Shown here piece by piece: positions 10,541 to 21,112 of a stretch of DNA of 64,000 nt (its first letter is position 1; the number at the start of each line of letters is the position of its first letter). Both the position numbers and the translations under genes were made by a program. The stretch lies in assembly GCA_034336665.1 (NCBI GenBank), contig CM067585.1, positions 1,487,001-1,551,000 of the forward strand, read 5' to 3'. Below the pieces are notes generated by a model. It had not been told where the DNA came from. It did not search any database and was given only the letters and a program-made list of their open reading frames with translations. Source of the stretch: Luscinia megarhynchos. Its lineage: Eukaryota > Chordata > Aves > Passeriformes > Turdidae.

Positions 10541-11930
10541 GTTGTGTCGTTTCCAGCAGACTCGTAAATGGCTTCTCAGAGGTGTTACAAAAATCCTGGA
10601 GCCTCCTCCTGGGTGTTGGTTTAATATTTTTTTTATTTATTTTTTATTTTTTAAGCCCTCCTGCAGAGCCAGCCCTGCTCAGGTGGAAAGACGCGACACC
10701 CATCGCGTTATTAATTCATTAAATAACGTAATTAAAATGAGATAAACCCGGCTCACCCCCGCTGATCAGGGCCAGAGCTATTTATCAGAACTTGGGAGAT
10801 CCCTGCAAGCGCTTGGTGCTGGCGCAGGGAGGAATTCCCAGCAAGGAGAGCAGAGAGCGGCCCTTGGGGAATTAGGGACGAGGAAAACCTGGGAGAGGAG
10901 CCCCCAAAAACCAGCTGTGGGTTGGAATCGAGGAGTGTGAGGAATTCCCCGAGGAGATAATCTGCCAGGGGATGGGAGGAGAAGCCCTGGGGAGTCTCAG
11001 CTGCTGTTGGAGAAAATTCCGGATTCTCGGGTCAGGGAGATGAATTCAAATGAGGATGAAGTGACGAGCAGCGATTACAGAGTGGAGAGCGGAGCAATTT
11101 CCTCGCCCAGAGGAGATTAAGGGCCCATCACCTCCTCCTAATGAGGACCAGCCCTGCCTGGGGCTCCCAGCCTTCGGCGGGGAATGGATAATGACAGAGC
11201 TGAACCTGGGATTTGTCAAATCCGCTGTAAAAATCCTCAAACCGGCGTTAAATCCAAACAATTATTGATGACTCGAGAGGCGCTGGGAGCCCCGAGCAGG
11301 GACTGGAGTGGGGCACAGAGCCCCCACAGCTGCTGGGACATTGTTTGGAGAAGGAGACGCTTTTCCATGGGGATGTCCTTAATCAGGATCTTAATTCTGG
11401 AGTTTCCTCAGCGCATTCGTTCCTGAATTTCAGCCGAGAGCCGTGTGGGCTTTGCCTCCCCAGCCCTGTGCCTGTCATAAATCATTAAGCACAGAGCAGG
11501 AGCTGCTCACTGATGATGTGTGGCCATTTCTTTGTTTTATATTTGGAATTTCCTCATTGGAATTTCCCCTCCTGCATGGGTGGGAGTGGGGGCTGCTGCT
11601 CTGGGGAGCTCAGATCTGTTCTTTGCTCAGCCCCGAGCTTTGCCCCGTGCAGGAGAGGTGCAGAGCAGCCCTGGGGCAGTGGGAGAAGGGAACGCGCAGA
11701 GTCAATAATTAAACGTGGGGTTTGCTGCTGATTTCCCTTGTTTGCCTCAGGAATAGCCTGAGATCCCTTCCAGCCTCTGCTCTGAGCTCTGACATCCAGG
11801 AGCCTCTGGACAGGCCAAATCCAGCGGGGCTGCTGCAGAAAACCTTGGGAATGCTCCTGTCCCAGCTGATCCTGGGGTCTCTGCAGGGATTTGTCCCCTC
11901 TGTGCCTCCTCAAGCTGCTGCAGGAATCAG
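10541..11930. other. Unique island, candidate conserved non-coding DNA
   Basis: Long repeat-free stretch with many homeodomain-type cores (ttattaattcattaaataac at 10,708, attaa and taatga around 11,050-11,260) and several CpGs. It has no open frame with a recognisable domain. The look is that of a developmental enhancer island but this is inference from composition only. Confidence 0.3.
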
Positions 11931-12215
11931 TCGTGGAATCGTGGAATAGTTTGGGTTGAAGGACCTTAAATCCCACCCAGTGCCACCCCCAGGGACCCCT
12001 CCCACTGTCCCAGTGCTCCCAGTGTCCAGCCTGGCCTTGGGCACTGCCAGGGATCCAGGGCAGCCACAGCTGCTCTGGCAATTCCATCCCAGCCCTGCCC
12101 ACCCTGCCAGGGAACAATTCCTGCCCAAAATCCCATCTAATCCTGCTCTCTTTTAATTTAAGCCCGTTCCCCCCTGTCCTGTCACCCTCTGCCCACGGAA
12201 GAAGTCTCTGCCTCT
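11931..12215 (-). mobile_element. CR1 LINE 3' end
   Basis: Plus strand reads the antisense CR1 tail in full order: tggaatagtttgggttgaa, ggaccttaaatcccaccc, ccagcctggccttgggcac, ccagggatccagggcagcc, acagctgctctggcaattcc, cctgccagggaacaattcc, then tgtcctgtcaccctctgcc. The element thus lies on the minus strand with its 3' end near 11,931. It is about 285 bp and contains no intact ORF2 domain. Confidence 0.9.
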
Positions 12216-13529
12216 TTTTAATCTTTAAGTCCTGCTTAAGTCAAAAGCTGAGCTCAGCTCCTTCACTTTTTCACCAGTTGCATTTTAAAATGAATTATGT
12301 TGTATAAGAATTGGAGTTGGTTTTTTTCTTTTGGAAAAACGAAAGACGCAGCAGTTGGAGATTTTGGGAATGCTGGACCACGAGCCTCTCCCTTCTCCTC
12401 TCCCAGCCTGAAGAATCCCGCTCTCCCTTCAATATCAGGGATTTCGGGATGCCAAATACTCAATTCCTGATTTTCTGCGCTGCCGGGAGCTCCGGGCGAG
12501 CCCCAGTTCCTCCCCCGTTATCAGGGCAGAGATCAAAGCTCATCGTTTAAAGAAGAAATGCTGCGAATACCTGGAATTTCTGCTCTGACTCTTTTTTGGG
12601 AGAGGGGATTGCCACTGCAAGCTCGAGCTAATCCCGGGATTTGGCACCGAGAACAGGACCCAGCCTGTTTTTGTCAGGAATTCCTCAGGATCTGGGAATA
12701 TCCTCAGGATCCTGCCCTGAGTCAGGATTCTTTTCATCTTCCTTACCGTGATTTATTTTTATTTCGTTTTATGGGTGATTTATTTTTTCCTGCTCCGGGT
12801 TTATTTTTAGCATCTGGTGAAAAGCTGTGCACCTTGAAAAGGAGAAGCCGGGGGAAAGGCTGATTCCTGGGGCTCACCTGGTTTTATTAAGGCGTTTCTG
12901 TCCCTCTGCACACCTTTGCTCCGTGAAAATTGTCCCTGAAGTGTCACTTTGTCCTTTTAGTGCAGTCGGGAACTGCGGGCAGAGCATGAGGAGCCCTCTG
13001 TGACCTTTCTTCCACCCCATTCAACAGCAAAACCTTTATTTTCCCCGGTTTAAGAGTTGTATTTCTAGTTCAGGTTAATCAGTGCAGCACTAAATAAGAG
13101 ATGAGCACAGCCAGGGTGGATTTAGAGGTGCAGCAGCCATGAATAAAATCAAATTTCTTTGCTGTTATAATATCCTGAAATCCTCTGCCCGGTCTGGAAA
13201 TTACAGGTTGATTAATTTAGACCTGTTAATGAAATAGTGCAGGGTAAATCCCACCCTGAGGAGAGAAATGACCACACAGAAATCGTTTTTGTGGACCTTG
13301 TGAGAAATTTAAAGGCATTTTTTGGCCTTTTAAGCCTTCAGTGATGCTGCAGCCCTGATGTTTTAATTAGCTCGGAATAATTTGACTTGAATATGGTGGG
13401 GGTGGTTGTTAGGGTGTGTCCACAAGGACATATTTAAAATCTTTTTCACTGGTTTCTGAATTTAAAATTTATATTCTTTGCCCGAGTTCTTCACCCTGTG
13501 GGGTACAGGAAGAGAAACTTCATCATCTG
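12216..13529. other. Unique island, no gene recognised
   Basis: Single-copy sequence. The part at 13,020-13,400 is rich in attaa and taatta cores (ggttgattaatttagacc, gttttaattagctcgg) and could be regulatory. Open frames are short and lack recognisable domains. Confidence 0.35.
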
Positions 13530-13596
13530 CAGCAGGGTCAGGATTGGACAGGATGGTCCCTTTGGGTCCCTCCCAACTCAGGTTATTCTGTGATTT
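13530..13596 (+). mobile_element. CR1 LINE terminal scrap
   Basis: Contains ggacaggatggtccctttgg, gtccctcccaactcagg and a terminal ttattctgtgatt, which is the sense form of the CR1 3' end with its octamer-type tail. Only the last 65 bp or so are recognisable. Confidence 0.6.
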
Positions 13597-14165
13597 TCCA
13601 GGAGTTTAAATTCCCTGGTTTGGGGTTTTCTGTGCCAGCTTCTGGGAGAACTTCTACCTGTCTTGATGGACCAAAAAACCACTTCTCTATCAAAAGAAAA
13701 TGCAATGATTTTCAATATTTCCACATTTTTTCCCTTAAGGAATAAAAAATGAAAACCTGTGCATCATTGACACCCTCAGCCCAGGGGAATGCCAGGCTGT
13801 GAGCTCTCACTTCCTTTTTCCAGAGGGACTTGGAGGCTGGAAGGGAAAATCTCCTTCCCTTTGCACCTTCTCCATGCAGCAGATGGAAAAAGGTGAAAAG
13901 CCACGAGCTCTGCTCCCCCAGGAGCAGCCATTTGGCTGCTGCTCATCCCAAATTCTCCAGCAGGAAAAAGTCACAAATCCTGCAGAATTCCCAGCTGGAG
14001 GAGCAGCTGGCTGCGAGTCCGACAGGTGGGGCTGGAAGTGGGGTTGGGAGGAGAGGAGAGGCTTTGGGAGGATTTGTCCTTTGCTGGATCTAGGCCCAAA
14101 TACCAGGAACTCCCAGCAGTGTCCCTGACACATCTCTGAGTTCATTCCAGTTAGGTGTGTCCTCG
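13597..14165. other. Unique DNA, no gene recognised
   Basis: Single-copy sequence up to the LTR edge. Both strands have open frames of 85-140 codons over 13.8-14.2 kb with no recognisable domain, so they are not called. Confidence 0.4.
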
Positions 14166-15083
14166 TGTCCTGGTTTGGAGGACAGGTGTCTGCCAATAAA
14201 GGCAGGAGCCTCTCTTGAAATGGAGAATGCAAACCCCCTCCCTCAAAATTATTATTATAATTTTGAAATTAAGCGGCTCTCAGGCAAAGATATGGGAATT
14301 AGGAATAACAGTTCTTTACTAGGAAAATTAAAATAGAAATGCAGTATTACAAAGAACAATCCCAAAACCCTGCCAGAGTCAGAATCCAAGCTGACACCCG
14401 TCAGTCAGTCAGGGTGTTGGCAGCAGTCCCATTCAATGGTGGCTGCATCCTCCTGCAGTGGCAGATGTGGTTCAGCTGGAGCAGTGCTCCTGTAGAAGGT
14501 GCAGTTTTCCTCTGAAGCTCCAGGGATGATGTGGAAAGGTCTGGTTTTCCTCTGGAATCCAGTGGAAAGAAGGTGCCTTGCTGTCCAAAATCTCAGTTTT
14601 TATCTAGGTAGGAAAGGCTTGGCTCCTCCCCCTGGGTGGAGCATCTCCCAGTGGGATGATGTAATTTTATCAGCCATGCCCTGGGACTCAATGGCCATGA
14701 ACAGGAGATATCTCCTGGAGGGAGGATGGGCTGTGGGAAAGATAAAGATGATTGCCCCAGCTGGTTTTTAACAATGGCCCATTAACAGGAGATATTCCCA
14801 CAGGGATAAGGATCACTGCCACACCCAGTTTTTAACAATGGCCCATTAACAAGAGATATCTCCCACAGCAGTAGGAATCACTGCCACACCCAGTTTTTAA
14901 AAATGGCCCATTAACAGGAGATATCTCCTGGAGGGAGGATGGGCTGTGGAAAGATAAAGATGATTGCCCAGCTGGTTTAAAGATGGCCCATTAGCAGATA
15001 ATATGTGCCAGGAGATCAGGGTCACTGCCCCACCCGGCTGCAGCAGATGGGGACAGAATTCACATTTCTGGTCACCTCCTGCA
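14166..15083 (-). mobile_element. Solo LTR, family A copy 1, with U3 duplication
   Basis: On the minus strand it runs from tgcaggaggtgacc (near 15,083) to a terminal ctccaaaccaggaca (14,166), so it has TG...CA ends. Between these are a TATA-like gataaaaact (about 14,598) and an agtaaagaac signal near 14,313. It matches 23,522-24,209 almost throughout. The U3 part carries repeats of about 65-70 bp with aatggcccattaacaggag and a duplicated block of about 214 bp (starts near 14,699 and 14,913). No 5-bp target duplication is evident and no viral genes flank it. Known context: solo LTRs arise by recombination between the two LTRs of a provirus. Confidence 0.85.
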
Positions 15084-15252
15084 ACCCAAGACACCTTGGA
15101 AGTCAGAAATCCGGAATTTCTCGCTGGCTCCAAGCAAAGCAGGACAGGAAAAAACCTCCAGGTGCAATGCGGAGAATTTGGAGGTGTCCTGTGGGTCACC
15201 CTGCCCGGGGACATCACCCTGGGCCCTGTGAAATCCCAGAGGAACACAGAGC

Positions 15253-15430
15253 CGTGGAATTCCATAGTGGTTTGGGTTGGAAGGGACACACCCCCAGGGA
15301 CACTTCCCACTATCCCAATGTCCAGCCTGGCCTGGGGCACTGCCAGGGATCCAGGGCAGCCACAGCTGCGCTGGCAATTCCATCCCAGCCCTGTCCACCC
15401 TCCCAGGGAACAATTTTGTGATCTCACTTA
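15253..15430 (-). mobile_element. CR1 LINE 3' fragment
   Basis: Antisense tail on the plus strand: attccatagtggtttgggtt, ggaagggacacacccccag, tgtccagcctggcctgggg, cactgccagggatccaggg, agccacagctgcgctggca, ctcccagggaacaatttt. Same subfamily as 11,931-12,215. Confidence 0.9.
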
Positions 15431-15705
15431 ACCTCATTCACTGAAGGGAATTGTGGATTTTGGAATTTTCATTCCTTTCCCCTCCTCCTCCCCCATTTCT
15501 CCTCACACAGCTGGACACAGCCGGGGCTCTGTCACCTCCTTGGTGTCGCTGCTGGCCTTGGAGACATCCCAGCCTCTCCAAAACACTGAATTTTGGGGAA
15601 AATCCCTGTTTTCTCAGCAAAGAACCCAAGTTGTGCCCGACCTGCTCAGTAAAAGAGCCAGGGAGGAGATCTGGCGGTTTTTATAGTCATGGAAATGAGC
15701 CCTGA
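15431..15705. other. Unique DNA with splice-acceptor-like tract
   Basis: At about 15,470-15,520 a long pyrimidine run ends in tctcctcacacag, a good match to a vertebrate 3' splice site. The frame after it is open for some 60 codons but no family is recognised and no matching donor with conserved coding sequence is evident. Probably chance. Confidence 0.25.
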
Positions 15706-16062
15706 TCTCAAATAATTTGTGATCCCCAATAATTGTGATCCCGAATAATTGTGATCCCAAATAATTTGTGATTCCAAATAATCTGTGATCCCAAATAATT
15801 TGTGATCCCGAATAATTGTGATCCCGAATAATTTTTGATCCCAAATAATTTGTGATCCCAAATAATTTGTGATCTCGAATAATTTGTGATCCCAAATAAT
15901 TTGTGATCCCGAATAATTGTGATTCAAAATAATTTGTGATCCCAAATAATTGTGATCACCCAATAATTGTGATCCCAAATAATTTGAGATTCCAAATAAT
16001 TTGCTATTCCAAATAATTTGCTATTTTAAATAATTTGTGATCCCAAATAATTGTGATCCCAA
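15706..16062. repeat. 17-bp minisatellite (ataatttgtgatcccaa)
   Basis: About 21 units of 16-17 bp with consensus aataatttgtgatccca and variants that drop a t (aataattgtgatcccg). Adjacent variants are mixed without a clear higher-order period. Confidence 0.96.
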
Positions 16063-16724
16063 GGCTCTGTGTGGGTGCACTGCCCTTGCCCTAATCCCAG
16101 ATTTCCCCAGGATTTGGCATTTTTCCCTCAAAACTCTTCCAGATGAGCCCAAGCAGCTGCAGCCATGCTTTGAGGTGGATATTTATCAATTGCCTTGGGT
16201 TTAGAGACCAAATTTGAAAACAAATATTTCTGAGGAGTTTTTTGTAAATTCTTGTGTCCCTCCAGTATCTCCAAATGCACCAGGCTGCTCCTGATTCCTT
16301 TTCCACCCAAAACTGGCTTTAGATCTTGTAAAAAAAAATCCAGATTTTTCAAAAATCTCCGTAATTCCAGCTAATTAAACACATCCTGGCTTATTTCCAG
16401 GCTGTGCAATCATTTGGTCCAAGAGGACAAACAAATCTGGATCGTGAGTGGTTTTTAGAGTTTAAACCAAGGTGAAAAATATTTAAAAAGGAATAAAAAG
16501 GAAACTGTGGCCCCCCCCAGAGCTGGGGTGTGACCCATCCTGGGCTCCCAGACAGGAGAATTTTTCAAAGGAGCACACATGGATCCCACCTCTTTTTTGG
16601 GATTAATATTTCCTGAGTGCTTTTCCTTTCAAGTGGTTCTGTTTGCAGCGGGGGCCTTGTTCGAATTAAAGAGCCTTTCAACCCAGCAGGTGTCCAAAGG
16701 GGGGAAAATTCCCTTTGAAGAGTC
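16063..16724. other. Unique DNA, no gene recognised
   Basis: Single-copy sequence with no recognisable exon, RNA gene or transposon end. Confidence 0.4.
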
Positions 16725-17325
16725 CCAGGGTTCCAAAAAAACAGTGGGAAAAAAGAGTCCCAGAGTTAAAAAAAGAAAAAAAGAAAAAAGAAAAAAGAAA
16801 AAAAAGGAAAAATGAGTCCCAGAGTTAAAAAAAGAAAAAAAAAGAGGGGGAAAAAAAAGAGTCCCAGAGTTAAAAAAAAGAAAAAGAAAAAGAAAAAAGA
16901 AAAAAAGAAAAAAAAGGAAAAAATGAGTCTCAGAGTTTAAAAAAAAGAAAAAAAATAAAAAAGAAAAAAATGAGTCCCAGAGTTAAACAAAAGAAAAAAA
17001 GGGGGAAAAAAAGAGTCCCAGAGTTAAAAAAAAAAAAAAAAGAAAAAAGAAAAAAAAGAAAAAAAAAGAAAAAAAAGAGTCCCAGAGTTAAAAAAAAAAG
17101 AAAAAAAAGAAAAAAAGAAAAAAAAAAGAAAAAAATGAGTCCCAGAGTTAAAAAAAAGAAGAAAAAAAAAAAAGAAAAAAAAAAAGGAAAAAAAGGGGGA
17201 AAAAAAGGGTCCCAGAGCTTTAAAAAAAAGAGGAATAAAGGGACTCCCAGATTAGAAAAAAAAGAGGAAAAAAAGGGGAAAAAAAAGAGTCCCAAAGTTA
17301 AAAAAAAAAAAAGAAAAAAGGAAAA
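16725..17325. repeat. Purine-rich array punctuated by gagtcccagagtt
   Basis: About twelve copies of a fixed tag gagtcccagagttaaa, spaced 40-70 bp apart, with variable poly-A/AAAAG filler between them. The tag drifts at the edges (gggtcccagagctt, gactcccagatt). Translation yields K/E/R strings without meaning. Confidence 0.93.
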
Positions 17326-17540
17326 TAAGAGCATGGGAGAGAGGAGAGATGGGAAAAGGAGGTGGCACAGGAAGTGGGAAGGGAAAAATGGGTGAGAATC
17401 CCTAAAAACAGCAGCTTGGTTTTGATAGAATAGATTTTATTGAATGGAATTAATCAGTTTAATTGGGATTTCACGTCCCTTGGACACAGAGGGGTCTGCG
17501 GGCTGCTGGCTTGGATGGGACTCAGGGGTTTGGGGGATGA
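17326..17540. other. Spacer between arrays
   Basis: Short unique sequence with no recognised feature, leading into the gggatgaaatgc array. Confidence 0.4.
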
Positions 17541-18548
17541 AATAAAAGGGATTTTTGCAGGGACGCCGTGATTTTGGGATGGAACACAGGGATGTTGTGA
17601 TTTTGGGGTGAAATGCTGGGATTTTGGGATGGAACAGTGAATTTGGAGTGAAATGCTGGGATTTTGGGATGGAATACACTGATTTTTGTGATGAAATGCA
17701 ACGATTTTGAGATGGAACACACTGTTTTTTGTGGTGAAATGCAATGATTTTGGGATGGAACACGGTGATTTTGACACGAAACAGTGATTTTGGGATGAAA
17801 TGCAAGAATTTTGGCATGGAATATGATGATTTTGAGATAAAATGCAGACGTTTCCTGATGAAATTCAGGGACTTTGGGATGGAACTCGGTGGTTTTGGGT
17901 CGACATGCAAGGATTGTGGGATGAAATGTGGGAATTTTGGGAGGAAATGCAGGGATTTTGGATGACATGCAGGGATTTGGGATGACATGCAGGGATTTTA
18001 GATGAAATGCAGGGATTTGGGATGAAACTCAGTGGTTTTGGAGATGAAACTCAATGTTTTTGGGATGAAATGCAGGGATTTGGGATGAAATGCAGGGATT
18101 TGGGATGACATGCAGGGATTTAGGATGAAACTCAGTGGTTTTGGGGATGAAACTCAATGTTTTTGGGATGAAATGCAGGGATTTGGGGTGACATGCAGGG
18201 ATTTGGGATGAAATTCAGTGGTTTTGGAGATGAAACTCAAAGTTTTTGGGATGAAATGCAGGGATTTGGGATGACATGCAGGGATTTTAGATGAAATGCA
18301 GGGATTTGGGATGAAATTCAGTGGTTTTGGAGATGAAATGCAGGGATTTAGGATGACATGCAGGATTTTGGGATGACATGCAGGGATTTGGGATGAAACT
18401 CAGTGGTTTTGGGGATGAAACTCAGTGGTTTTGGGATGAAATGCAGGGATTTGGGATGACATGCAGGATTTTGGGATGCCATGCAGGGATTTGGGATGAA
18501 ACTCAGTGTTTTTGGATGCCATGCAGGGATTTGGGATGACATGCAGCC
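17541..18548. repeat. gggatgaaatgcagggattt minisatellite with higher order
   Basis: The left 0.4 kb has long, diverged units of about 25-35 bp (gggatggaacacagtgatt type). The right 0.6 kb is more regular, with gggatgaaatgcagggattt of about 20 bp alternating with gggatgacatgcagg and a longer actcagtggttttg unit. The last recurs near 18,028, 18,131, 18,214, 18,318 and 18,400, a higher-order period of about 80-105 bp. Confidence 0.94.
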
Positions 18549-18782
18549 ATCCTCCTCTCACACTGCCCTGCCCTCCCAACCCAAACCTCGGGACTGGGCC
18601 ATTCTGGTGATTTCCAAGGACAATATTCCAAGATTTTTACTGTGCTCCCACAAAAGTTCTGGCGGCTGTGGCTGCTCCTGGGGGCGTTGGCAGCTCCCGG
18701 ATCCTCCTGGAGCATCCCAGGGTGGAGCAGCAGGGGCAGATCCCAACGGGGCTGCACGGGGGGAGTCAGGAGAGTTCCCCTC
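18549..18782. other. Unique DNA between array and LTR
   Basis: Single-copy, moderately GC-rich sequence. No gene recognised. Confidence 0.4.
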
Positions 18783-19375
18783 CTGCTGGGAAAGATAAAA
18801 CAGGAAAGATTTAGTTACTGAATTACCATGAAACCATGGGATGGCCCCTGAAGGCAATCCCCTCTTGATAGAACAATGCCCTCTGCCAGAGAGCAACTCC
18901 AAAGGGCACAGAAAGACTTGCCAGGGTCCAAAGATTAGTTTTTAAAGTGTAACACACTATGGTAATATAAGAATTCATATAGGCTGTATGTAAGTGCTAC
19001 AGAATTTGTATCTTGTATTACATTGGTTAGTGGAAATTAGAATATTCATCATGGAAGGAGATTTATTGTATTGCAAACGGGAAATCGCTCTCTTCTTTCC
19101 TTCTCTTCTCCCTCCTCTCCCACTTCTCTTCTTCTCTCCCTCTTCTATTACCCCAATACCCTTTTATCCCATTTCTCTCTCTCCCCCCCTTGCTCCCTTT
19201 GGCCTCTAATACCTCTTCTTTCTCTCTTTTTGCTCTCTTCTCCCTCTTTTCTCTCTCTCCCCTTTTACCTCTTTTTGTCCTGCTCTGGGCTGTGCTGGGC
19301 AGTTCCTAGCAGGATCTTTTATAATAAACTGTAACTTGTAGTTTATACAGAGCGCTTGAGTTTGTCCCCTACCCA
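18783..19375 (+). mobile_element. Solo LTR, family C copy 1
   Basis: Shares ordered blocks with the reverse complement of 63,144-63,640: gtttagttactgaat-type start, cctcttgatagaacaatg, tttggaccctggc in antisense, taggctgtatgtaagtgc, ttgtatcttgtattacattgg, agtggaaattagaatattca, then a CT-rich stretch and a polyadenylation-type ataataaactg at about 19,319. It is an endogenous retrovirus LTR in plus orientation, without coding sequence. The internal pyrimidine stretch (19,085-19,270) has expanded relative to the partner. Confidence 0.8.
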
Positions 19376-19889
19376 TCCATCCCAACACAAAGAGTCCCGC
19401 ACCCTCCTTCCCTGATGTTCCCACACTAAGTTGGGAAAGCCCTTGAGACCACCCCAAGCCCACCCTGTGGTCACGGGCACCCCCAGGGGTGGGGGCTCTG
19501 AGCTGCAAGGGAAGGAGATGGTGGCAAAGCTCCCAAATCCCCCCCGGCCTCTGCAACTGCCCGCGAGCTCCCATGTGCTTTTTAATCCAAGCAAAACTTC
19601 CCTGGAAAGCAGCTTGGAGGGTTATTTGTAGCCTGTCGTTAGCTGATTAACACAATGCTGATTGATGGCGAGCAGCTGAGCCCAAAAAGCTGCAGGATGA
19701 CCTGGGGAAGGGCAGGTGTGGCCCTTAGGGGCCAGCAGTACCTGCCAGCAATGAAACACCTCCAGGGCCCCGAAACTGCTCCCAGAGTGAGCTGGATCGT
19801 TCCAGCTCTTCCTCGATTCTTTTCTCTTTTTCTCCCATTTTTTCCTACCTTGTGCTAAATGTGGAGCCAAATCTCTGCTGAGGGGTTTG
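19376..19889. other. Unique DNA, no gene recognised
   Basis: Single-copy sequence with a short pyrimidine stretch near 19,800. Open frames are short and unrecognised. Confidence 0.4.
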
Positions 19890-21112
19890 AAGGTGGAAGG
19901 GGAGCTGATAGGATTGATAAATTACAGGTGAGCTGAAAGATTACAGGTGTGCTGATCAATTACAGATGAATTGATAAATTACAGGTGAATTGATAAATTA
20001 CAGGTGATCAGTTACAGGTGAATTGATAAATTACAGATGATCAGTTACAGGTGAGCTGATCAATCACAGATGAGCTGACCAATTGCAGATGAATTGATAA
20101 ATTACAGGTGAATTGATAAATTACAGATGAATTGATCAGTTACAGGTGAGCTGAGAGATTACAGGTGAGCTGATCAATCACAGATGAATTGATCAATTAC
20201 AGGTGAGCTGATAAATTACAGGTGAGCTGATAATTGCAGATGAATTGATAAATTACAGATGAATTGATAAATTACAGATGAATTGATCAGTTACAGGTGA
20301 GCTGAGAGATTACAGGTGAGCTGATAATTGCAGATGAATTGATAAATTACAGATGAATTGATCAGTTAGAGATGAGCTGATCAATCACAGATGAGCTGGT
20401 CAATTGCAGATGAATTGATAAATTACAGGTGAATTGATAAATTACAGATGAATTGATCAGTTACAGGTGAATTGATCAATTACAAGTGAATTGATCAATT
20501 ACTGATGAGCTGAGAGGTTACAGGTGAGCTGATCAATTACAAATGAATTGATCAATTACTGATGAGCTGAGAGGTTACAGGTGAGCTGATCAATTACAAA
20601 CGAGTTGATAAATTACAGATTACTTGATCAATTATAGGTGAATTGATAAATTATAGGTAAACTGATAAATTACATCAGATCAAATGTACTGATCAATTAC
20701 AGGCAAGCTGATAAATTGCAGATGAATTGATAAATTACAGATTAATTGATAGATTACAGATTAACTGATTAATTACAGATGAACTGATTAATTACATATT
20801 AATTGATAAATTACAGGTGAGCTGATCAATTCCAGATGAGTTAATAACTTGCAGATGAATTGATCAGTTACAGGTGAACTGATAAATTACAGGTGAGCTG
20901 GTCAACTGCAAGTGAGCTGATCAATTATAGATGAACTGATAAATTGCAGATGAACTGTTAAATTACAGATTAATTGATAATTTACAGGTAAAATGATAAA
21001 TTACAGATGAATTGATAAATTACAGATGAACTGATAAATTGCAGATTGATAAATTACAGACTTATTGATGAATTGCAGATATGCTGATCAATTACAGGCA
21101 AGTTGGTCAATT
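19890..21112. repeat. 19-bp minisatellite, about 63 copies
   Basis: Units alternate between aattgataaattacagatg, agctgatcaattacaggtg and agctgagagattacaggtg (19 bp each), with diverged units from about 20,600 on. The first kilobase shows recurring orders such as [gagctgagagattacag][ctgatcaatcacagatg], a higher-order pattern. TGATCA is frequent. Stop codons occur in most frames, so this array produces no long open frame. Confidence 0.96.

Noticed and set aside
14166..15083. Complete provirus at the family A LTR pair (14.2 and 23.5 kb)
   Set aside because: Both LTRs lie in the same orientation 9 kb apart, which could fit a provirus, but the sequence between contains CR1, LTR C and three tandem arrays and no gag, pol or env-like frame. 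The U3 lengths also differ.
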